From Thuidium tamariscinum (Eukaryota; Streptophyta; Bryopsida; Hypnales; Thuidiaceae), in the NCBI GenBank assembly GCA_947034885.2, contig OX344749.2, positions 26,179,501 through 26,243,500 of the forward strand: a DNA stretch of 64,000 nucleotides, in the 5' to 3' direction. The notes beneath the pieces are model-generated. The model worked only from the letters and a program-made list of their open reading frames with translations. It was not told where the DNA came from and did no database searches. The position numbers and the translations under genes were made by a program. This document shows positions 12,806 to 29,086 of the stretch, in pieces. Each line of letters opens with the position of its first letter. Position 1 is the first letter of the stretch.

Positions 12806-15539
12806 TATATGAAAGAACTTTAGGAATTAATTGCAATTGGTTAAGTCTTGATTTATCTAGGTTTTGATTTTATGATCAAATTATGGAAATGTACAAGTTG
12901 TTTATGTTATTGCATTCACCATAATGCACTCCATAGGCTTCCATTTTTTTTTCTAGTATTGTCATATTTTTAAGATTTCAATATCATGTTAGAGTAAGTT
13001 TTGCTATTGAATTTTGAAACCAAAATGGCTTAGACCTTTTTTGTATAGCCTTAAACTTTCAAAGGTCATTTAAATTCTATGCATTTGTGTTTGTTAACCC
13101 CTAACTACCTCAACGACTGTATATGGTTGCACAAAAATGTTAGGCTCAAATCTCAATAGGCAGTTAAATTCCTTTGACCATTTTGAAATTTTTTTTGGAC
13201 AGTTTCTAGGCTTATCTATTGAAAACTTTCAAATTTCACTAGAAAAAAAGTAAATATTTGATTATTCCAGGGTCTTCAAAAGTATTTATGTAACATTAGC
13301 GGAGAGTAAAGCTTGCCAATTTTATTTTGTTTTCTGGTTTAGTGCACAACTTGCCAATTTCACTTGATTTGAGATTTAAGAAATTGTATTTATCCAAATG
13401 CTTTGAAAATGGTTCCAAGAGAAAGTGTAAAGTGTTTTTATTATTTGCACCATTGAAAATTCAAACATGCAAGTGTTGATTTGAAGATATTTGCAATTTT
13501 CAGTTATAGAAAAAGTTTGTATTTCAACAATTGCAAAGTGGATTGCGTAATGAATTTGATAGCTTTTCAAGTGAAATTAAGTTCTTTGAAAGTACATTTT
13601 AGTGTGCTAACACTATTTGTAGTTTTTCATGTCATAGTTAATCCCAAAAAACTTTAATATACAAATTTCTAAAACATTGTGGGGAGGGGCAATATAATAA
13701 AAATAAAAAATAGACATTTCTCTTGTTATAATCTCACAAATCCTTTGCAATTTTGCACTCAAAATTGGTTTGTATACTAATATGCAAGCTCTTAAAACAT
13801 CTATGCAGTTGGATTTTGAAAAAAGAAAAATTGCTTCATTGGAGATTACTAGAAGAGAATGCTCTTTTTTCATAAAAAAAACATACTTGCCAAGGCTAGG
13901 CACTTAGGAATTAACACATGTGTTGCATTTTGCATGATGCATTTTCACCCTCAATTCATATATTTATTATGGTACTTTGTATATGCTTTTCTGTATGGTG
14001 TTGGTTTGTACTTGAAAATAGTTACTATTTGGATTTAATTGTTTTTTCAAAGTGGTGTTTTTTTGAAAGTTGAAACTAGTTTCCAAATGTTCCATTTTTG
14101 TTGTGTATAGAGTATACCATTAAATACGTAAACACATTTTTTAATGATAAATTCTTTTATGCCCCCTTTAAGTGTTTATAAAAAACATGCACTTACACAA
14201 TATTTATAATGAATATGGGATATTCTAAACTAGCACAGGATCATTTTTAAATGAAAGATAGGTACATGAAATAAGACAAATTTAGAAATTTAGACAAAGG
14301 TAGCCTTATATAAATTCACAAAATTTACCTACATAGCCTTCATGTAATAGGGGCTCAAATTTGCGCAATCCTCAAACTTACTATATAGTGCACCTTTGAG
14401 GCCTAGTTACTATTATTGGAATGGCCATATTTTCACATTTTCTTATAAGCAAGTGAAAATGTGTCTAACGCATTAGAAAATGTTACATTTGAATACTATA
14501 TGCAAAAGTTGTGAAGGGTCAAAGTTTTTTTGGTAGATGTTCTAAATTTGTTTCCTCAAAATATATTATATACTGATTTTGGAGATGTATTGAAAGTGAA
14601 GATGGAATTATTAGACAAGTTGTGATTTTACTCAAGTGTATTTAGCAATCAATAGCAATTACCAATATTATCTTTTTTCCAACAAAATGATGTGGAATAT
14701 TCTACATTCATTAATAATTGAAGAGGAATCCACATTGAGAAGCATAAAAAAACTAAAAATCAATTATCAAGGTTGCAATTGTACACTATATATAAATAGA
14801 AAAATAAATTTTGGTGTTTTTAATTAAAATTTTAATCCCTAAAGGCCCGAGGTCATTTTTTTGTAAAAAATACATTCAAAACTATCATTTTTGATGTATT
14901 CATCCAAGTGAAGTAGTAAACCAAAAAAAGTGTTTTTAAGAAGATCTAACCATTTGATCTTATACTTTATTTGTATGAGATCATGTGGTAAAAATTTCAT
15001 GAAGTTTGGCCCTATAGATTGGAAGATATTTGCATTCAAAGTTAGAAAAAAGAATTTTTTTTAAACATTGTCTTGCAATTTTAGATGACTTTGATTGCCA
15101 TTTGTTGAAATTTTTTGCACTATGGACTTTGAATTTAAAAATATTTGTATTGAAGAATTGAATTGAAAGTCTTAGAAAAAAATTCTGAAGAAAAATGCTT
15201 GATTTTCATTCTTTAAGAAATTATTAAGTAGAAGTAGAAGTAGATTCAAGATTGAAAGAAAAAATAAATCATTGATAGCTTTATGATGGGATCAAAACAC
15301 AATAATCACAATGTTGAGATTTTTTTGGGAAGAATTTTTAACCTTGTCAAGCAATTTTTTTTTAAATTGTGAAAATTGCATTAAAAATAAATCCTACAAG
15401 TTATTTTTTCAAGAAGATGCTCAAAGTGCCCAAAAAACAAGATTGTTCATAACTCTCACATTACTAATTCAAATGGAATGAATCAAAGCTTTACATGTAG
15501 ACAAAAATATAATCTATAAGATTAAAATTAATTAGTTTA

Positions 15540-15700
15540 GTTTAGTTATATATATTTTTAATTTATTTATTTACAATTAATATTTTTTAACGTGGCAATG
15601 TCTTGACCACGTCAAATTGTTCATGTGGCACGTTTCCAAAGTTTGGGAATTCAAAAAAACTTGCGGGCTTTTAATGCCCTAAAATCTCCCATATTGTATC
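15540..15700 (+). mobile_element. Degenerate end of the CATAAGAGGATT family
   Basis: The segment AACGTGGCAATGTCTTGACC, then GTTTGGGAATTC, TTGCGGGC and AAAATCTCC, parallels in order the subterminal half of the element at 18579-18922. There the matching parts are GACGTGGCAGTCGCTCGACC, GTTTGGGAACTC and AAAATCCTC. An AT-only tract precedes it. It is probably an old truncated copy; the other end was not found. Confidence 0.4.
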
Positions 15701-16872
15701 TTATGATAAAGTTCGAAAAAATTTCACTAAAAATTGAGGTCATTGGAACCAACCTAAACTCTAAATTGTCCCCCGAGGAGACAATGGGCTTTTAGGGATT
15801 AAAGGAAATTATATTCAATTCATTAACGATAAGTTGAACAACTACCTCAATTGGCTTCAAAAGCCATTGACTATTTGTGATCTTAAATGAGAGATACGCT
15901 CTTTATAGACATATAGGGTGGTAAGAGGTAAAACAACCTATATGGGATATATATAAATTAGAATTAGTAGGAGCTCAATTGCTCATAGTTAAGTCAAAAG
16001 CAAAATTGTGTTTAAAGTAAAATTTTAGTCCTCATTTAGGCAATGTAGAATAACTTTTTTCAAAAAATTTGGAAATTGATCTAAAAGTTGAAAAGTTAGA
16101 AAGTTGGAAAATATTGAATTGAGTTTCATATCTTCAAATTTGTTTGCCATTTCAATCCTCCAATCAAAAGTTATGGGCAAATTTTAGAGAGGAGTTGGAA
16201 GGGACATTTTCTTTGATATTTTTAAACATCCTATTTGAATTTCACCCTAACCTTTTGACCAAAGGCTCAAAATTACAAAAGAATTAATGGAAAATTAACT
16301 TGATTTTCCAACTTTTCTTTACTTTACATTATCCCTTACCTTTTGAAAATTGATGATAGACAATGGATTTCATTATAGTAGAGGTATCCATTACTAACAC
16401 AAGCCCTACCAACAATAAACATAGTACCCTATTTCCAACCAAGATTGGAATAGATTTATGTTTTTTCCTTGGAATTTCTGTCTTTGTACTTTTTGAAGAT
16501 TTGAACCAATAAGTTAATGACACATAAGTGAACATGGAAGTAGGAAGTAACTAGCGAGAAAGTAGTTCTTGAATTATTAGAATTAGATGACTCTAGATGT
16601 TGGTCATGGATCAAGCCCTACTTTTGCCTTTCAAAAATTATAATACTTTCAATTCAACAAATAAAATTACCAATTTTTTGTAATTCTCATTATTTCCATC
16701 AATATACCTCTAAAAATATTTGTTTTGCCTTATACTATCCTAGATCATGTCCAAATGTGCTTATTTTATTGGTTATAGGTACCTTTACAATATAAAAGTG
16801 ACATTCCTACTCTTCATTCCTTCAAATGGCAATGATGCCATTCCTTCATATGGCCATCAAATTTTTTATCAA

Positions 16873-17106
16873 TGGTGCTAGTATAAAAACATGAAAATAT
16901 GAGCATGTGAGCCTTGAGTATATATTTAAGTAGATATACTACCACCATTGAAGGTGCTTATAACGTAAATACCCATAATATAGGTATCTATAATATAAAT
17001 ATACTATAACATTAGAAGGTTCTTTAATGAAGATGCTTATACTATAGGATTATGGTATTTTAGGCTCCCAGGCTCATACTTCTAGGCTCACATAATAGCA
17101 ACCTTC
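16873..17106. mobile_element. MITE with GTGAGCC termini, copy 1
   Basis: This segment pairs with a relative at 34989-35222. Both have subterminal CATGTGAGCC or TATGTGAGC on the left and GGCTCACATAATAGCAACC or GCTCACATACTAGCAACC on the right, with the shared internal CATTGAAGGTGYTTATAA and CCYATAATATAGGT. The ends are inverted repeats of about 30 bp with mismatches. Non-coding. Confidence 0.5.
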
Positions 17107-17524
17107 ATGCTAGAAATACTTAAAACAATTAATATAAGCAATTCAATATATTTGGAGACAAAATAAATATATTTGTAGTATTACCAATTGAAAACCATGA
17201 ATTTAAAAAATACATATTTTTTAGATGTGGCATATAATTTCCATGAATTTTCAAAGTGGAAGCTCCTATGACCATTGAAACTGTCATGTAGATGGATTAA
17301 AATCAAAATTTCAAAAAATTAGCAATCAACTAATTGTAATTAAGTAAAGGGGCAATTTAATGCTACTTTTGAGATAATTCAATGGAAGTCTAGAGATTCT
17401 TTTAGTGAAATCCCTTCTGTGTAAATGGCTATAAGGATTGTTTGGATGTATCTACCTTATATTTATTTGTTGATTTATTTTGTTTGGTCCTAGAATTAGC
17501 ACAAAAAAGGAGCATATCATAAAT

Positions 17525-18412
17525 GTACAATGCCCTAAGCAAAATAAGGTAACCTTGATTTTAATTTGCACAAATATCTTTAAAAATTTGACCTTTCAAA
17601 CCTACACTCTAAATCTAACCCATTAAATTGATAATTTATGCAATCTTGATCAACACACCAAATTTCAATTTTAAAAAACAAAAAATCCATTCTTAATAAA
17701 TTATTTTGTCTATTTTTCATAGTGATACAAAGTAATTGATTGAAAAATATTGAAGATGAATTTTTTTGAATTTCATTGTGCAAATATTCAATAAACATTA
17801 TTGTACACATTTCTCTTTTAAGAAAAAAAGGTACCTAAGAAAAATTTTACACTACAAAGAATTCAATTTCAGGGTGTTCCTCATCAAAAATTTGTACAAC
17901 AAACTTCTCAAGATTATTATTGGATTTTGGCTAACCAATTGCAACATCATACTCAATGCTATACATGTAGTCATTATAAATGGATCAATTATTCAAATAT
18001 AATTACAATTTAAACATATCTACATCATAGAATTTAGAAAGGCAACATCTTCACATTGAATTCTTTGCAGTGTAAAATTTTTCATAAGTGATGTTTATTT
18101 CTCCTAAAGGTAAAATGAGCACATGGATGTTTTTTAAATATTAGAACTATAAAATTTTAAAAATTCATCACTAATATATCTTTTAATCTATTATTTTGTA
18201 TTACTATGAAAAACATACAAAATAATTTACTAAAGATGAGATTTTTGTTTTTTAAAATTGAAATTTGGTGTGCTGATCAAGATTGCATGAAACAATCAAT
18301 TTCATAGGGTTTTATTTTTATTTTTTAAAAGATTTAAAAATGTCAAATTTTGAAAGATATTCTTGCATGTTGAAATTGGGGTTACTTTACTTTTTCTAGG
18401 GTACTATACTAC
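17525..18412. mobile_element. Foldback element with ~300-bp inverted arms
   Basis: The left arm (about 17525-17870) and right arm (about 18050-18412) are inverted copies. ACACCAAATTTCAATTTTAA is answered by AAAATTGAAATTTGGTGTG. TTTACACTACAAAGAATTCA is answered by GAATTCTTTGCAGTGTAAA. The outer AATGCCCTAAGCAAAATAAG is answered by TACTTTTTCTAGGGTACT. About 180 bp separates the arms. There is no transposase. Related pieces are at 3405-3915, 4315-4455 and 37095-37435. Confidence 0.6.
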
Positions 18413-18429
18413 CACTATTCACATTTTTT

Positions 18430-18575
18430 TTGACATAGGTGTGTTGAAGAACACATTACGAGGGGTTCCATTAGGAAGAAAGGTTGCTTTCACGCTAGTT
18501 AAACCACCTATCATAGCCAGGTATTGAACCCGCAACCTCTCCATTTGGTTTGGGTACCTTTCCGCCTTCATCTGG
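18430..18575 (-). mobile_element. Possible tRNA-derived SINE
   Basis: On the minus strand, GGTTGCGGGTTCAATACC contains a perfect RNA polymerase III B box (GGTTCAATACC against consensus GGTTCRANNCC). It is preceded by an AAATGGAGAGG segment in the place of a tRNA-like region. There is no intact tRNA cloverleaf and no clear A box, so a decayed SINE head is more likely than a tRNA gene. It directly abuts the TIR element at 18579. Confidence 0.35.
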
Positions 18576-18578
18576 TAG

Positions 18579-18922
18579 CATAAGAGGATTTTTGGCCCCC
18601 AAAAGACTGTTTCAGGGGTGTTCCCCAAAATTGTTCCCACTGCTGCAGACCAGCCCCCTGCAGGTCTGAATTTTTGAATTTCGAAAAAAATAATTAATTA
18701 ATTTTTTTTCAAAAAACTTCAGAATGTATTAAAGAAGAAAAAAATGATTTAAAAAAAAATATTTTAAAAATATTTAATATTTAATGAAAATTAATAAAAA
18801 AATTATTATTTTCTGACGTGGCAGTCGCTCGACCACATCAGCATCGCGTTCCCAGAGTTCCCAATGCGTTCCCAGCGTTTGGGAACTCGCAATCTTGTAG
18901 AGCAGCTGAAAATCCTCTTATG
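18579..18922. mobile_element. TIR element of the CATAAGAGGATT family, copy 2
   Basis: A 344-bp element from CATAAGAGGATTTTTGG to GAAAATCCTCTTATG, inverted relative to the copy at 12449-12805 and 6.1 kb from it. Shared blocks include CACTGCTGCAGACCAGCC and GTTTGGGAACTCGCAA. Between the GC-rich ends lies an A/T-only core. It ends about 600 bp upstream of the DHAR start codon. The flanks (GGTAG and TTTAG) show no convincing target duplication. Confidence 0.7.
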
Positions 18923-18929
18923 TTTAGGG

Positions 18930-19525
18930 TCATCTTGGACCTCACTATTCACATATTGAAACTAACTTCACTTCTCCAAGATGAGTGGATGAATTTCTTG
19001 AATGAGGACTCCGGAGTGGACGGAAAACTGCCTACTTCGGAACCTCTGTAGGCTAATGTAAGGTACCCACTGTGCTACCGTCGTACTTTCCACTATCCAA
19101 CAATGATGAATGTGGTCTAAGATCCTGACCAGGTGGCGACCACACCAGTACCCTTGCGAAGTGCAACGCCACAAAACCTTGCCAAGTGTTCTAGTCTGCC
19201 GGTCTATCAGAACATGCAAAATCAAAACCACCCACAAGCTTTCTGATAAGCTTTAACGTACATACCCGTGGCCCATTTGGATTGCAATCCAGTGGCCCTT
19301 CTAATCCAGACCTTTCCAGTTTCCTCTGTTGCTGCAATCACTGCGACCCAAACCAAATTCTTTCGCTACAGACACAGATGCTCACTTCAATTCTCCGAAA
19401 TACATGTAAGCTTACCTTACTTTCGCTACAGACGCAGACAACACAGGCAGAGATACTCTATCTTAGAGTAGCCCCGCGATAGCCAGCTCCACTGAAGCTC
19501 CAGAAGGTACAGCAAGGTATCCCCA
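18930..19525 (+). other. DHAR upstream region, probable promoter and 5' UTR
   Basis: The base composition shifts from AT-rich repeats to near-balanced sequence here, just downstream of the TIR element at 18579-18922 and ahead of the DHAR start. Open frames on both strands are short, and several lack a true ATG. I see no recognisable protein, and no convincing TATA box can be singled out. This is most simply the DHAR promoter and leader. It is notable that a transposable element ends only about 600 bases upstream of the start codon. Confidence 0.4.
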
Positions 19526-22896
<3,371 letters not shown>

Positions 22897-23140
22897 TTTG
22901 AATCTCCCAGGGGAGTCGAGTGTTGAGGTGCTTCAGCTGGTGCCCAATTTTGCTAGCCTGTTCAGTTGTGAAGCTACCGTGTCTGAGATTTCACAAGGCC
23001 GTTCCTCATATAGTGTTTCTCTCTCAGATTTATGATTGCAAAGTGTACTTATTGTGTAAATTTGATGTTAAGAAGCAGTTTTGATATCATGTATTTTATC
23101 CCAGTGTTGCTGTCCATATCATTAAAATAAAATAAAATGA
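22897..23140 (+). promoter_or_regulatory. Probable DHAR 3' UTR with poly(A) signals
   Basis: After the DHAR stop the sequence stays moderately GC-balanced for about 230 bases. It then contains two overlapping AATAAA hexamers at 23126-23131 and 23131-23136, the usual near-upstream polyadenylation element of plant genes. No other gene follows, so these are the likely 3' end signals of DHAR. The cleavage site itself cannot be placed from sequence. Confidence 0.5.
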
Positions 23141-26100
23141 TCAGTAATTACGTCAATGGTTGCAAGCAACACTGAGAAGTGAGAAGTGTGTGTCACCTAT
23201 ATATGTAACTTACACAATTGTGTGTCGCCTATTTTGTAAGATGAATCCACGATGTGTAGTTTAGAAGGCTTTTCATTGAGGATATCATTTTACCCCTAAA
23301 TGCCCTTGAATCAAACCAAAAATCACGAAGTTGCATGAGAGAAAGACCCCTCAGTACCAAGAAGCCGCTCAGGTCACTCGCCATGCAGCATTCCCAATCA
23401 GTGAAGACCCGAGTGTATTGCTGAAATGTACAGTCGGGTACTGAAACCTTACAAACTTTTGTGTCCTGCTGAGATTAGTCAACTTTAGGAGGCTATTGTA
23501 TGCTCAAAATTGAACAAAATTTTGAATTTTGAATTGTGCTAGAATCACACTTAACTCTATTTTATCATCATTACAAATACACATGTATTTAAAAACCATA
23601 CAAAGAGTTTGATGTTTTCTACACTATATGTTTTCTACACTATGTACTATCTAGTGTTGTCAGCGTTTGTGAAAATTACAACTTGTATTCAATGGTACAT
23701 ATAAGAAATGAATCTTCACAATTGCTTAAGAGATACTTGATCTCATAGAATTTGAATTGCTTGTATGATTTCTTGCTTGTTCTTCATCCCATTGCAAAAA
23801 ATCTTTGTCTACCTTCCAATGGTTCTTTATGAAATGGTAAATAGTTCCAAATTGTTGTATGATTTGAAATTATTCATTTTTCACTTGTTATGAAGTTGAA
23901 GTGCACTTCATTACAATTCCATCACAATTTGCAACTTCAAAATCCGTTCATTTTTTAGCACTCTAGAGCTTCCTAAAGTTGTTGAACTTTTTAATGAAAT
24001 ATTTGTAATGTTTTAGTACCCAACTATACATTTTTGAAATTCTGAGTCAAACCTTGGCATTCTTCCACAAGTGAAAAAAGAATTCACACCTACTATAATA
24101 AAATACAAATTCTAGAGCTCAAATGTAGAACTCAAAGGGCCCCAAGATTTTGCACTAAAACACAAAGCTACCAAATGCAAAAACTCTTTTTTAAAAATAA
24201 AATTCATGGATCTAAGCCACAAAGGGAATCAAATCAAGAGTTCTAATGCTATATGAGGAGGCCCAAGACAAACCACACTTAGCATTGACTAGCCCTGTGG
24301 AGGCCTCCCCTTGCTATGCACAACTACTACTTCAAATTGTATACAACCACAAACATTTTTTAAAAACGACATTCATAAACTCCAATTTTGGCATGCTAAA
24401 GTCACCATTCTTTGTACTCTTCTACAGGCATGACATTGATAAATACAATAGTTTTTTCAAAATCAAACTCCAATCAATATAAAAGAGGGACTCTAGACAA
24501 GTTTAAAAAAATAAGAAATCATAAATGCAAAGGGAGACTTCTAAGGGATCCTTTTCAATATTGGGGTCCTCTCTAAGGTTCCCACCTTATGGAACTCTAC
24601 ACCATAGCTCAAAACCAAAATATAAATTCAAACATACACTTCTATAAATTGAAATTCAAACTTGTGCAATCTATCACAACTATTACAAAGATTTCACTCA
24701 TGTTCCAAAAATACAAATTAAAGAACTCAAATATAAAAGTTTAATAAACCTAAATCTATGATCCTAACCAAGAATCCAACAAATGTGAACACGCCCATTT
24801 TTGAAAAAGTAAAGATCTAAATTACAAAGACAGAATCCCAAGGGACCATTCTCAATATTGAGTGGGTCCTTGGGATCTTGACTTTGAGTAAATATACACA
24901 ACAAAAAATACAATCACAAAGACTTTTTGAAGAAAACATCAAGGGAGACAAACGAATGTACCTCCTTGTATAAGGTCATCTATTCTAAATCCTACAACAT
25001 CTAAACAATTAGCCATGATGGACTTCAAAGACATGGTTGTAGTGAATGCTAATGGGGATGGAATTCCCAATATTTTTCAAATGGACCAAAATGGATTGGT
25101 TGTGATTTTGGCTTTCAAATTAAGTCTTAGAGACAATTCATGTTGATGAAGAGATACTTGATGGTGAAATATGAAACCTTAATCACATACTAAGACAACT
25201 CCCTACATTAAATGGTGCGGGAAATGGTGTGAATTTCTTTTATGCATATAAAACCTAAAAAATACAAGGCCTACTTATTACATGAATTTGTTTTGTCAAC
25301 TTCCATGGAGGTTTTCACATTCTATCAATTTTCTTTGTTGTCAACTTACTTTGAAGAGTGAATCTAAAAAAAACCCACCATTTTGGAAGTTTCTTCATAC
25401 AAATGTGATCTTGTGAAGGGCCAAAAAAAGGATTATTATCAATTCACACATTAATATCTTGCAATTTACATGCTGGGAATTTTTGAAATCTTTTCCACAT
25501 CTTCTCAAATTGGTGTACTACTAGATTCCATGGTCCATGTGTCCAAATTTTTTTCCTAAAATTTGTTACTTCTACTAAAAATGGTAGTTTTGGAGTGTTT
25601 ATGGCAAAAATATTGTCAAGAAACTTAAGGGGTCAAAACTTTGAAATTCAATAACTTTCACATAATGATAAGAAGTTGCATTCTCTATATGAATAAAAAT
25701 CTTTACATACAAAAGGATGAAAGGGATTTATTTTGTGGTGTTTGGATACATGATGTAAAAGTTATGGCTTTTATTAAAAAAAAACTTAATTTAGTTCAAT
25801 TTTTAAATTCATAAAAACCTTGAAGTTCAATAACTTTTAAACTAAAAGTTGGAATACTACAAAACAAAGTCCATGCACCCCTTCTTGCAAATAGCTTTTG
25901 AGCTATACTAAGAATGATGCTAAAACACCTTACAGTTTCTTAAATTTTAGTATATTAAACAAATCAAAATAAACAACCTAATTTACAGTTGAATAAACAA
26001 TCCATAAGAGTTAAGTATACATTACAATAACTACTAAGTATTTGAAGTCCATTCTTTTGAATGCCAAAAGGTACTTGCTTTTATACTTGCTATATATTCT

Positions 26101-29020
26101 CATATAATACAGATAACCTAACTAGACCTACAAACTTCTTCATTCATAAGGTTGGATTATAAAGTCTCCAATACTAGGTGGATGCATGGTTTGTTGTCTC
26201 ACTATTTGTCACTAGTTGATTCACTAGTTAACAAAGGAAAGTCATCTAAAGAGAGCCCTCATAAGTTTACATATACATATCTAAAGATAGACTTCATAAA
26301 TGGTCAATTGGAAAACATGCCCACTTAGAACTTCAAATATACTATGCAAAAAAAGATTTTTTTTTAAAAAAAATTCATAAGAAAATGACTTCCAAAGATT
26401 GGACATGATTTCACTCTATGAACATTTGTAACCATATGAAATACAATGATATTGAAACCAAAGAATTCATTTTTAGATGAAGAATGTTTTCATTTACTCA
26501 TACATTAGTCACTATAAACAATTTCTATCTGTTTGTGTTTAAAAAAAAGTCCATATGTATACAATTAACTGTTGTGACAGTCCATCCATTTATCTTTGAG
26601 AGTCAATAATTCAACGTTGATAGACATTGGTTGTCTAAATAAATACATGAATGTCTTTTTAACCAAGTTATTATGTTTTTAATCCAAAAATAGCATTGAA
26701 AACTATGATACCTTGTGAGATATTTACATTGAAATGCCTGCACCTCCCTAAAATCAACCTTGTGACACGGTTATTGACACACCAAACCATGCATCCACCC
26801 TACTATTGTCTTCTTCTCCTTTTGAATAATGGGCCTTGAATATGCCACCATTTCTTTTAACTTTGCCTTATTTTTATAACTTTTCAACTTTCAAGATATT
26901 GTACATTGTTGTCTAAGCACCTTCTACAATAATTGAAAGACAATAATGTTTTCATTCAAACAACCAAATCATAAAGCATCAATGGACAAAGTTCAAAAGT
27001 AGATATACAAAAGTTTTAGTATGCAACATATTACACATTACCATAGAAGTTTGAAGAAACAACTAGTTGCACAATTTGAAATAAATAAATTTAAAGTTAG
27101 CCATATACTCCCTCTGTCCCACTAAAAGCTTCCTAATTAGGTTAATTTAGAGTCTTTGCAGGAAGAATTTGGAAAGCTTTTAGTAGGACAGAGGGAATAT
27201 AAAACTTCAGTTTATTCAAAATGATTTAAAATTACAACATCTTTTTGTCGCTTTTTCTTAGAACTCTAAAACAAATTGGCCTATTTGTATTGGTAAACAT
27301 CATTTTAGATCATTATACACAAAAATTGAAGGAAGTTGCCATTTTATAGAATTTCAGATATTTACAATTTGACAAATATTCTAATGACGTTGGTTCTCAC
27401 AACATTTGAATTTTGGAAAGGAACTAAAAGCATAGAATTGCATAAGTCATTTTAAAGAAACTCCATGCTATAACATGGACCATTGTTCCATCTTGCATTT
27501 GAAGTATTTGTTGAATAAGATAGTGCATTTAATTTATATTTTATAGCCTTATAATTCTCTTTTGGGTTCAATTTTTTGTATTAAGGCTATAGTTCATGAT
27601 GCACACAATTGCCAAAAAGAATTCAAAAACAAGTAAATTATTATTGTCAATATCATTAAAAAAAATTGTTGATTTGATAAATAGGTAGCATAATTTCATG
27701 CTAAATAAACTTGAGATTTAGATATGACTAACTTTGAAATTAATTTTCTTTCCAGTTACAACTAATTTTTTCTTCAAACTTCCCTAGTAATGTATACTAT
27801 GTTATATACTAAAACTTTGTATATCTACTTTTGGACTTTGTCCATTGATGCTTATGATTTAGTAGTCTTTGAATGAAAACATTCTAGATTTGTACACAAT
27901 TTTATTAGTCATTATAATTTCTAGCCTAGTATGATGGATTGACAATACTAATTTTGAAGATGTATGAACTTGAAACATTAGAACTTTGTGTTGATTTATA
28001 CTACACCTATTGTTAGCCTTTAGAAAATCCAAGTTATATTATTCTAATGTTGTCCAAAAAATGCATCACATATTGTATTGGAATACCTTTTCACTTGTCA
28101 ATTCAAACGTACCCACTGAAAAACTCTTTCCATTTAAATGTAACTATGCATAGTTGTAATTTATAGTGACTAGAAGTGCACATTCCATGGTGTTCATCTC
28201 ATTGGTTTTGTGGTGTTGAATTGACATTCCTAATGCTCAAAAGTAACTCTCTTTTTGTTCCTATTGCCATTCCTAGTGTTTTTTTTCCTTAGTGACTATG
28301 TAGATTGATAGTATGGGAATTGATGTTCCTTTGCAATGTTATTGTAGCTTGTTGTTGTTTCAAATTTGTTCTTATAACATCTCTAGCACTTTTCAAGAAT
28401 AGTGAGATATTTTGGTGGTTGTGCCATTAATTTTTAGAGGGTAACAAATTGGGGTTGAAGGAAATTATAAACCAATCACATTTCTTTTAGTCTACAATAT
28501 GGTCCACTTCTATTTTTGTGTACTTAGCCCTTAGTGCCAAGTGATCTTTTGAAAGTACAAAATTTAGTATCAAAGAAACCAACTAATTTTTTTTGTTGAT
28601 GATTGAAGGAGCCACAAAATGTGAATTTGCTAACAATGGCTTGATTCAAAGATTAACCCTTTAAGGACCGGTTGACCACTTTTTGGTTGATTTTTGCACT
28701 CTTGGTCTAATATTGTTCAAAATACATTTGATCGCAAAAATCTCAAAGAGTAACACAATTAGAGTGTCTTCATGCGCTTCAAACAAAACCAATTTCAAGA
28801 TCATTGAAGCATTAATGCATTAGCTATGATGTTGCAAACTCAAATGGCCTGGACCCTAAAATGGGAGGTGTTCAACAAAATACAACAAAATATCAACCAA
28901 TTTGTGAGATTTTTTTGTATCTTCATGTCTTAACAAAACATAATTGTTGCTCTATAATGTCATGAATGTCCAAAGTAAATTTATGCATTGAAATTTATAT
29001 AGCGCAAATTTGTGTAGGTT
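23141..29020. other. Intergenic AT-rich DNA between DHAR and repeats
   Basis: No gene is recognised. 25380-25645 is a diverged copy of 2060-2340. 26710-27850 contains several segments recurring on opposite strands: GACAAAGTTCAAAAGTAGATATACAAAAG near 26990 is answered by an inverted partner near 27815-27850, and AAACATTCTAGATT / ACAATAATGTTTTCATTC lie alongside. This suggests a loose foldback of about 0.9 kb around the MITE at 27106-27199. Frames are short. Confidence 0.35.
27106..27199. mobile_element. Short MITE, CTCCCTCT terminus, copy 2
   Basis: A 94-bp copy of the element at 8766-8862, with better preserved arms: CTCCCTCTGTCCCACTAAAA against TTTTAGTAGGACAGAGGGA. The loop contains CTAATTAGGTTAATTTAGAG. 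The arm match is almost perfect, so a read-through transcript would form a strong hairpin. Confidence 0.7.
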
Positions 29021-29086
29021 TTGGAAATTATAAACCAATCACATTTAAATTTATATATTTAAATGTGATTGATTTATAATTTCCAA
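29021..29086. repeat. 66-bp near-perfect palindrome
   Basis: The sequence starts TTGGAAATTATAAACCAATC and ends GATTTATAATTTCCAA. The arms meet at ATTTAAATTTATATATTTAAAT, with only a few mismatches, and weaker pairing extends to about 29005-29098. The same arm sequence (GGAAATTATAAACCAATCAC) recurs once at about 28459 without its partner. It may be a small MITE or a replication-generated inverted repeat. Confidence 0.6.

Larger units (their letters stand above)
12806..17524. other. Intergenic AT-rich repeats
   Basis: No gene is recognised. An inverted copy of the dispersed repeat seen near 1340 is at about 15440-15525. 16440-16620 belongs to a repeat with relatives at about 29290-29490 (same strand) and 40930-41125 (opposite strand). 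A MITE is called separately at 16873-17106. The remaining open frames are under 100 codons and lysine-, isoleucine- and phenylalanine-rich, as expected of AT-rich DNA. Confidence 0.35.
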
